From Cloacimonetes bacterium TCS62 (GTDB lineage Bacteria; Cloacimonadota; Cloacimonadia; Cloacimonadales; TCS61): a stretch of DNA of 23,737 nt. The DNA lies in assembly GCA_001577185.1 (NCBI GenBank), contig LSCM01000008.1:1-23737 (forward strand). Reading direction: 5' to 3'. A model generated the notes under the pieces. The model was not told the origin of the DNA, did not search any database, and saw only the letters and a program-made list of their open reading frames with translations. This document shows, piece after piece, positions 15,125 through 21,146 of this stretch; the stretch's first letter is position 1; the number at the start of each line of letters is the position of its first letter. The position numbers and the translations under genes are program-made.

Positions 15125-15886
15125 ATGTCTGGTCATAGCAAATGGAGCTCGATAAAACATAAAAAAGGTGCTGCAGATGCAAAAAGGGGTAAACTCTTTA
15201 CAAAGTTAGTGAAAGAGATATCCGTTGCTGCAAGAGAAGGTGGTGGAGATGAAGAAAATAATCCACGCCTTAGATTGGCAGTTTCTAATGCTAGAAATGC
15301 CAATATGCCTAATAGCAATATCGAAAAAGCCATTAAAAAAGGGACTGGAGACCTAGAAGGTGTGAATTATGAAAGTTATAATTACGAGGGTTATGGTGTT
15401 GGAGGAGTTGCAATATTCTTAGAAGCTTTAACCGACAACAATAACCGAACAGTTTCCGAGATCAGGCATATTTTTTCATCTCATGAAGGACATTTAGCTG
15501 AATCTGGATCAGTTGCTTGGATGTTTGAGAAAAAAGGGATTATTATGATCAAGAAAGATGATCTGGATGAAGATGAATTAATGATGACAGCTCTTGATGC
15601 AGGAGCGGAAGATTTTGATACAGAAGACGAACATTATATAATTTATACAGAATATTCACAACTACATAATGTACATGAAAATATAAAAGATAATGGTTAT
15701 GACATTGAGAAAGCAGAATTAACGAGAATTCCCAAAAATACTGTTAATGCAGATGATCATGCGGGAAACTTGTTGAGATTAATTGAAGAATTAGAAGATA
15801 ATGATGACATTCAGAAAGTTTATGCAAATTATAATATTTCTGATAGTATTATGAAAGAGTTTACTGAAGACAGCGATAACAATTGA
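15125..15886 (+). CDS. yebC: YebC/PmpR family protein
   Basis: A 253-residue YebC-family protein with the signature start MSGHSKWSSIKHKKGAADAK, the RLAVSNARNANMP segment (about 50-62), KAIKKGTG and the EGYGVGG-ALTDNNNRT core. The family has been described as a DNA-binding transcription regulator; recent work also implicates it in helping ribosomes through proline stretches. The sequence alone does not decide between these roles. GCGGAGG precedes the ATG. ruvC follows after 15 bases, reproducing the widespread yebC-ruvC-ruvA order. A moderately acidic C-terminal tail (TEDSDNN) is unremarkable. Length and motifs indicate an intact gene. Confidence 0.96.
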   Translation: MSGHSKWSSIKHKKGAADAKRGKLFTKLVKEISVAAREGGGDEENNPRLRLAVSNARNANMPNSNIEKAIKKGTGDLEGVNYESYNYEGYGVGGVAIFLEALTDNNNRTVSEIRHIFSSHEGHLAESGSVAWMFEKKGIIMIKKDDLDEDELMMTALDAGAEDFDTEDEHYIIYTEYSQLHNVHENIKDNGYDIEKAELTRIPKNTVNADDHAGNLLRLIEELEDNDDIQKVYANYNISDSIMKEFTEDSDNN

Positions 15887-15901
15887 TTTCCCGGAGTTTA
15901 T

Positions 15902-16381
15902 TTGATAATCTTAGGAATTGATCCTGGCAGCTATAATGTGGGATATGGAGTTCTTCAAGTAGAAAAACGGAAAATAATTGCTGCTGGATGTGATTCGATC
16001 AAGGTAAAGAAATCTCTACCACTAGCAGATAGATTGGTGGTAATTTATGATGAAATAAAAAAGATCGTAGACGAATACAAACCAGATATTTCTGCTATTG
16101 AAACAATTTTTTATGGGAAAAATGTTCATTCAGCTTTTACATTGGGACATGCAAGAGGGACAATACTATTAGCTATTGCTAAAGAAGATATAAAAATGAA
16201 TGAATATTCACCACGTGAGGTTAAAAAAGCTGTTGTAGGTAATGGGAATGCTTCTAAGGAACAAGTGAAATATATGGTGCAGCGCATATTAGACCTAGAT
16301 CTTAAGGATTCAACCCAAGATGCTACTGATGGGCTGGCGATTGCACTTTGTGAATACAATAAAAGTAAATTTCGTTTATAG
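15902..16381 (+). CDS. ruvC: Crossover junction endodeoxyribonuclease RuvC
   Basis: RuvC cuts Holliday junctions in the final step of homologous recombination, acting on junctions held by RuvAB. The 159-residue protein has the four acidic active-site residues of the RNase H-like fold: Asp7 in LGIDPGS, Glu67 in ISAIETIFY, and Asp140 and Asp143 in DATDGLAIALCE. The start is TTG: it is preceded by GGAG five bases upstream and places IILGIDPG at the N-terminus exactly as in the family; no in-frame ATG exists near it. The gene lies 15 bases after yebC and 14 before ruvA, in a clear operon. The non-ATG start may lower its translation. Confidence 0.96.
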   Translation: MIILGIDPGSYNVGYGVLQVEKRKIIAAGCDSIKVKKSLPLADRLVVIYDEIKKIVDEYKPDISAIETIFYGKNVHSAFTLGHARGTILLAIAKEDIKMNEYSPREVKKAVVGNGNASKEQVKYMVQRILDLDLKDSTQDATDGLAIALCEYNKSKFRL

Positions 16382-16395
16382 ATTTAGGAGAGATT

Positions 16396-17007
16396 ATGAT
16401 TGCTTATTTGAAAGGAACACTAACCTATAAAGAACCTGTTTCTGCTGTAATAGATTGTAATGGTGTGGGGTATGAGGTTAACATACCAATGAGTACATAC
16501 GATAAATTACCTGCTTTAAATGAATCTACTAAAATATATATTTATTACACCTTTAATGATAATGATGGGGCTAGATTATATGGTTTTTATACACCAAATG
16601 AAAAAGAGCTTTTCATTCAGTTGATCGCAATATCGAAAATAGGCCCTAAAATAGCTTTATCAATTCTATCTGGATTATCAACAGAAGATTTGATTGAAGC
16701 ACTACAAGTAGGTGATGTTGACCTACTTTCAACCATTCATGGTATTGGCAAAAAATCAGCTGAAAGATTGATAATAGAGTTAAAAGATAAAGTAGGAAAC
16801 ATCCAAATAGATAAATCTAAATCCAAAATATCTAGTGAAAAAAGTAACCTGATGACAGAAGCTGAATCTGCTTTGATCACTTTGGGTTACAAAAGGTATG
16901 AAGTAAAAAAGATTCTTAGTAAACTCCTAAAAGAATCAGATTTTAATAATGCTGAAAAATTAATAAAAGCCGCTATTAAATCACTATATAAAAAGAGAAG
17001 AAATTAA
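16396..17007 (+). CDS. ruvA: Holliday junction branch migration protein RuvA
   Basis: RuvA binds four-way junctions as a tetramer and loads the RuvB motor. The 203-residue protein has an OB-fold domain I (1-65; MIAYLKGTL and ARLYGFYT), a domain II with two helix-hairpin-helix motifs (SKIGPKIALSIL at about 80-91 and IHGIGKKSAERLIIELKDK at 114-132), a Lys/Ser-rich linker (about 135-150), and a C-terminal three-helix domain III (about 152-200) that would contact RuvB. GGAGAG precedes the ATG. The stop overlaps the rsmB start by one base (TAATG). ruvB is not in this window, so it must be encoded elsewhere. Confidence 0.96.
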   Translation: MIAYLKGTLTYKEPVSAVIDCNGVGYEVNIPMSTYDKLPALNESTKIYIYYTFNDNDGARLYGFYTPNEKELFIQLIAISKIGPKIALSILSGLSTEDLIEALQVGDVDLLSTIHGIGKKSAERLIIELKDKVGNIQIDKSKSKISSEKSNLMTEAESALITLGYKRYEVKKILSKLLKESDFNNAEKLIKAAIKSLYKKRRN

Positions 17008-18329
17008 TGAACGTAAGAATAGAAGCTTACAAGATCATCCAAAAAGTTTTATCTAAAAATATATTTTCTGATAAATTACTCAAGCATATGACCAAGAAAT
17101 TGAAAGCTGCAGATAAAAATGCGCACCTTTTATATTTTTTAGTGAAAGGTGTCATTAAAATGCATAAGAACCTTGAATATATTGCAAGTTTGCACACTGA
17201 TGATAAAAAATATGCTAAGACAGATAAAAATGTAAAATATCTTATTTATCTGGGTTTATACCAAATGATCTATAGTGATAATATCCCTGACTATGCGGCA
17301 ATAAATGAAACTGTGGAAATTGCTAAGAAAAAGTTTAATAAGGGCATTGCCCATTTTGTGAACGCAGTGCTACGCTCTTACCAGAGAAAACCAGAATTAT
17401 CTTATCCCAAAGACAAAGTGAAGAATTTAGCTTATAAATATTCATTTAAGGAAGATCAAATCAAAACTTGGTTAAGCTATTGGGGAGAAGAAAATACAAC
17501 AATACTTTGTAAATATTTTAATCAAGTACCCAAATTACATATTCGGGTTAATAATTTAAAAACAAATATAGAAGAAATTATTAAATATTTCAATGATAAC
17601 AAAATATCATTTAAAAAAAGTGATCTAGTAAGTAATATACTAATTTCTGATGAAGCAAGAAAAATTCTTAATTGCAGTGCTTTTCAAGATGGTTTATTCT
17701 CGATTCAGGATTCATCTGCGGCCTTAGTAGTAGAATTAATGTCTCCCCAGATAGATGAATCAATATTGGATCTTTTTGCTGCTCCTGGAGGGAAATCTAC
17801 CTACTGTGCTGAAATAATGGAAAATAGTGGTGAAATTATTTCAGTTGATAAATTCCCCTATAAAATCAAGAAATTGAAAAAATCAGTTCATAAATTAGGT
17901 CTTAGAAATATCCAGATGAATGCTATCGACGCTTTTGAATTTGGACCAGTAGCACCAGCTTATGATAGAGTTTTGTTGGATGTTCCATGTACAGGGTGGG
18001 GAGTTTTCCAAAGAAAATCTGAATTGAGATGGCAAGCTCATCAAAAGATTAAAGAGTTACAAAAGATACAGAGACATGCTTTATCTCGAGGTGCAAAATT
18101 TGTCCGGCCTGGAGGTTTTTTAATATATAGCACATGTACACTTAATAGGAGAGAGAATGAAGATATGATTGAATATTTTTTGGAAAAACATAAAGATTTT
18201 AAATTGGTACCTGCAGAGAACTACATACCACGAAAGTGTACTGCGAATGGCTACCTAAAGACTTTACCCTTCAAAGATAATATGGATGGTGCTTTTGCAG
18301 CGAAATTACAAAAGGATAAAGGAGTTTGA
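17007..18329 (+). CDS. rsmB: 16S rRNA (cytosine(967)-C(5))-methyltransferase
   Basis: RsmB (Sun/Fmu) uses S-adenosylmethionine to methylate C967 of 16S rRNA. The 440-residue length matches. Residues 1 to about 130 form a NusB-like RNA-binding domain (including PDYAAINETVEIAKK and HFVNAVLR). The C-terminal catalytic domain has the SAM-binding motif LDLFAAPGGKST (254-265), Asp281 in ISVDKF, the DVPCTG motif with Cys328, and the YSTCTL motif with the nucleophile Cys377. The start overlaps the ruvA stop by one base, and the PASTA gene begins one base after the stop. No unusual features; the assignment to RsmB rather than another m5C methyltransferase rests on the NusB-like domain. Confidence 0.94.
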   Translation: MNVRIEAYKIIQKVLSKNIFSDKLLKHMTKKLKAADKNAHLLYFLVKGVIKMHKNLEYIASLHTDDKKYAKTDKNVKYLIYLGLYQMIYSDNIPDYAAINETVEIAKKKFNKGIAHFVNAVLRSYQRKPELSYPKDKVKNLAYKYSFKEDQIKTWLSYWGEENTTILCKYFNQVPKLHIRVNNLKTNIEEIIKYFNDNKISFKKSDLVSNILISDEARKILNCSAFQDGLFSIQDSSAALVVELMSPQIDESILDLFAAPGGKSTYCAEIMENSGEIISVDKFPYKIKKLKKSVHKLGLRNIQMNAIDAFEFGPVAPAYDRVLLDVPCTGWGVFQRKSELRWQAHQKIKELQKIQRHALSRGAKFVRPGGFLIYSTCTLNRRENEDMIEYFLEKHKDFKLVPAENYIPRKCTANGYLKTLPFKDNMDGAFAAKLQKDKGV

Positions 18330-18330
18330 T

Positions 18331-18903
18331 ATGAAAAAATTATTGTCTTTATTGATTTCGCTAGGAATTTTACTCATGATCTTTTTATTAGCCTTTTTTG
18401 GAACAGATATTGTCATGAAAATTGTTGTTGGTCATAGAAATGAGGTCAGAGTCCCCGATTTGGGAAATATGCACTTTGATGTAGCTAGGAAAAAGTGTAA
18501 AAAAATTAATTTGTATCTAAAAGAGATCGAGCTTGTTAATAATGAAGATATAGAGAAAAACTATATTATTTCTCAAAATCCAAATCCTGCGATTATGACT
18601 AAAAAAAATAGGACTATTGAAGTGGTTGTAAGTAATGGTCCAGCTATGATACGCACTCCATTTTTAGAGAATCTAACCGTCTTACAAGCAAAATTGAAAC
18701 TGGAAAATACTGGGCTCCACTTAGGTGAAAAGATTTATAGATATTCAGAAGAGGTTACTAAAGATAAAGTTATTTATTCTCAACCTATGGCTGAGGAATT
18801 GATCGCTAAGAATAGTGAAGTTAAAATCGTTGTGAGTTTAGGAAAATTTAGCAATTCCTCTTCTTCAAAAGATAAATGGAAGAATATGCTAGAAGATCAG
18901 TAA
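18331..18903 (+). CDS. Membrane-anchored PASTA-domain protein without kinase domain
   Basis: A 190-residue protein from the ATG at 18331, chosen because AAAGGAG lies six bases before it and it opens with a clean membrane helix (about 4-23); an in-frame ATG 45 bases upstream lies inside rsmB. After the helix come two PASTA repeats: about 38-103 (VRVPDLGNM, then IISQNPNPAIM and IEVVVSNGP) and about 107-171 (LTVLQAKLKLENTGL, then VIYSQPMAEELI and VKIVVSLG). The Ser-rich tail is short. PASTA domains occur on cell-wall kinases and penicillin-binding proteins and can bind peptidoglycan fragments; stand-alone versions are poorly understood. No lipobox, kinase or transpeptidase motif is present. Tight linkage to rsmB suggests co-expression. 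Confidence 0.85.
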   Translation: MKKLLSLLISLGILLMIFLLAFFGTDIVMKIVVGHRNEVRVPDLGNMHFDVARKKCKKINLYLKEIELVNNEDIEKNYIISQNPNPAIMTKKNRTIEVVVSNGPAMIRTPFLENLTVLQAKLKLENTGLHLGEKIYRYSEEVTKDKVIYSQPMAEELIAKNSEVKIVVSLGKFSNSSSSKDKWKNMLEDQ

Positions 18904-19231
18904 TTATTTTGATGATATAGTTTATAACATTAGAGAGAAAAGACATCAAACTACTGGATATTTTCGATTATTATTACAAAAATAGTTAAGCCAAACGCAT
19001 AAAAATAACCCATAAATTTCATACCAAAAAACCAAAGAATTTAATAATATCTATAACACATTGCTATATAGGAAGATACGGCCTTAATCAAACTTTTGAA
19101 ATTCCGACGATAAAATCATCTAACTTTCTGCAAATAAATTAGTTGACACATATGAGCTCAAAATAGTAATAGTACTAAATAAAGCGCGATTATAATATTG
19201 ATATTTAAATACAAAATGAAGAGGTATAATT
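18904..19231. other. 328-base spacer upstream of gyrB
   Basis: No gene was recognised on either strand; the longest item noted is a 23-codon minus-strand frame without a ribosome binding site. No intrinsic terminator follows the PASTA gene, and no perfect DnaA box (TTATNCACA) or iteron set is visible, so there is no support for a replication origin. The right half holds a TTGACA and a TATAAT, so the spacer most likely carries the gyrBA promoter and a long leader. Confidence 0.5.
19143..19196 (+). promoter_or_regulatory. Promoter-like boxes upstream of gyrB
   Basis: A perfect TTGACA (19143-19148) and a perfect TATAAT (19191-19196) lie upstream of gyrB, 42 bases apart. They cannot form one classical promoter. 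A weaker TAAATA sits 27 bases after the TTGACA. The -10 box in use cannot be decided from the sequence. Confidence 0.25.
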
Positions 19232-21133
19232 ATGAAGAAAGTTAAATATACTGCAGATAATATAAAAGTCTTAAAAGGTCTTCAAGCAGTGCGAAAACGT
19301 CCAGCAATGTATATTGGGGGAACAACTCAGAGGGGTTTACATCATCTTGTTTATGAAGTTGTAGATAATAGTATAGATGAAGCTCTGGGTGGATATTGTG
19401 ATAAAATTGAGATTATAATTAATAAAGATGGAAGTGTCTCAATTGAGGATAATGGTCGAGGTATTCCTGTCGAGCGTCATGGTACTGAAGAAGTTCCTGC
19501 AGTCCAAGTAGTAATGACCGTATTACATGCGGGAGGTAAATTTGATGATAAATCATATAAAGTTTCTGGAGGTTTGCACGGAGTAGGTGTCTCAGTAGTG
19601 AATGCTCTTGCTAAACGATTGGATGTAGAGATTTACAAAAATGGAAACATTTATCATCAATATTACGAAAAGGGTTTACCAAAAAAAGATCTAGATATAA
19701 AAGGGAAAACTGATAAATCCGGAACTAAGGTTACTTTTACTCCAGATGAAACTATTTTTGAAGTAACTCAGTTTAGTTTTGAGTATCTATCTACTCGTTT
19801 ACGTGAATTAGCCTTTCTGAATCGTGGTGTTCATATTATTTTACGAGATGATATAACTGGTAAAGAACATACCTTTAAATATGATGGTGGAATCGTTTCT
19901 TTTGTAAAATATTTAAACGAAAATAAAAAAGCTTTATTTCCTGAACCAATATTTATCAGTGGTAAAAGAGATGGAACGGAGTTTGAAGTATCCATCCAAT
20001 ACAATGAAGGATTTCAAGCAAATATTAACAGTTTTGCTAATAATATCCACACTATAGAAGGTGGAACGCATTTGAGTGGTTTTAAATCTGCTCTTACGCG
20101 TTCTATTAATAATTACATAAAGAATGAAAATCTACTTAAAAATGAGAAAGTATCACCTTCCGGTCGAGATATCAGAGAAGGTATTACAGCAGTAATAAGT
20201 GTAAAATTAAAAGATCCGCAATTTGAGGGACAAACAAAAACAAAGTTACAAAATAGTGAGATTGATGGGATAATTAGTTCTATCGTTTATGAGAAATTGA
20301 ATGAATTCTTAGAAGAAAATCCAAAAACTGCTAAGCATGTTGCTACTAAGGCAATTCTGGGTGCTCGTTCTCGAGAAGCTGCTCGCAAAGCTAGAGAGCT
20401 TACCAGGAGAAAATCAGTATTGGAAAGCGGTAGCTTACCAGGAAAACTTGCTGATTGCTCTATACAAGATCCTTCTCAAACTGAGATATTTTTAGTTGAG
20501 GGAGATTCTGCTGGTGGTTCTGCTAAAATGGGTAGGGACAGAACATTCCAAGCTATTTTACCACTTTGGGGAAAAATGTTGAATACAGAAAAAGCCAGAA
20601 TTGATAGAGTTCTTAATAATGATAAGATCCAGCCGGTGATACTAGCACTTGGAGCTGGGATAGGTGAGGAATTTGATATTTCAAAATTGAGATATAACAA
20701 AGTGATAATTATGGCAGATGCCGATGTAGATGGTCAGCACATTGCGACGTTGCTTCTCACATTTTTCTTCCGATACATGAGACCTTTAGTAGAAAATGGA
20801 CATGTTTATGTAGCTAGACCTCCTTTGTTTCTTGTCCAAAAAGGAAGAGCGAAAAGATATGTTTATTCAGAAGATGAACGTGATAAGACTATTGAGGATA
20901 TGGGAACTCGTGGTTTACATACTCAGCGTTATAAAGGATTGGGTGAGATGAATGCTGATCAACTGTGGGACACAACTTTAGATCCTTCAAAACGTATTTT
21001 AACTGCTGTAAGAATTGATGATGCAATTGAAGCTGATAGAATGTTCACTATTCTTATGGGTGATGAAGTGAAACCGCGAAGAGAATTTATACAGTCTAAT
21101 GCTAAATATGTCGATATAGAAGATATTTCATAG
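19232..21133 (+). CDS. gyrB: DNA gyrase subunit B
   Basis: GyrB is the ATPase half of DNA gyrase, which introduces negative supercoils. The 633-residue length is that of the short GyrB form lacking the large proteobacterial insertion. The GHKL ATP site is intact: Glu42 in YEVVDNSID, Asp73 in EDNGRGIP, and GGLHGVGVSVVNAL at 113-126. The TOPRIM domain has Glu423 in VEGDSAGG and Asp496, Asp498 and Asp500 in MADADVDGQH, which bind the catalytic metals. YKGLGEMNADQLW near the C-terminus is the conserved GyrA-contact tail. An AGAGG site precedes the ATG. gyrA starts 13 bases after the stop, so the two subunits are co-transcribed; the GyrA box in that partner supports gyrase over topoisomerase IV. 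Confidence 0.97.
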   Translation: MKKVKYTADNIKVLKGLQAVRKRPAMYIGGTTQRGLHHLVYEVVDNSIDEALGGYCDKIEIIINKDGSVSIEDNGRGIPVERHGTEEVPAVQVVMTVLHAGGKFDDKSYKVSGGLHGVGVSVVNALAKRLDVEIYKNGNIYHQYYEKGLPKKDLDIKGKTDKSGTKVTFTPDETIFEVTQFSFEYLSTRLRELAFLNRGVHIILRDDITGKEHTFKYDGGIVSFVKYLNENKKALFPEPIFISGKRDGTEFEVSIQYNEGFQANINSFANNIHTIEGGTHLSGFKSALTRSINNYIKNENLLKNEKVSPSGRDIREGITAVISVKLKDPQFEGQTKTKLQNSEIDGIISSIVYEKLNEFLEENPKTAKHVATKAILGARSREAARKARELTRRKSVLESGSLPGKLADCSIQDPSQTEIFLVEGDSAGGSAKMGRDRTFQAILPLWGKMLNTEKARIDRVLNNDKIQPVILALGAGIGEEFDISKLRYNKVIIMADADVDGQHIATLLLTFFFRYMRPLVENGHVYVARPPLFLVQKGRAKRYVYSEDERDKTIEDMGTRGLHTQRYKGLGEMNADQLWDTTLDPSKRILTAVRIDDAIEADRMFTILMGDEVKPRREFIQSNAKYVDIEDIS

Positions 21134-21146
21134 AAAGAGGTAAATT

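Noticed and set aside
18286..18330. In-frame ATG extending the PASTA protein upstream into rsmB
   Set aside because: The ATG at 18331 has AAAGGAG at correct spacing and starts the membrane helix directly; the longer form would overlap rsmB by 44 bases for no visible gain.
18951..19022. Minus-strand 23-codon hydrophobic frame in the spacer before gyrB
   Set aside because: It lacks a ribosome binding site and any recognised family, and the hydrophobic composition is expected by chance in AT-rich DNA.
18904..19231. Possible replication origin next to gyrB
   Set aside because: gyrB is often near oriC, but dnaA, dnaN and recF are absent from the window and no perfect DnaA boxes or repeated units are seen in the spacer.
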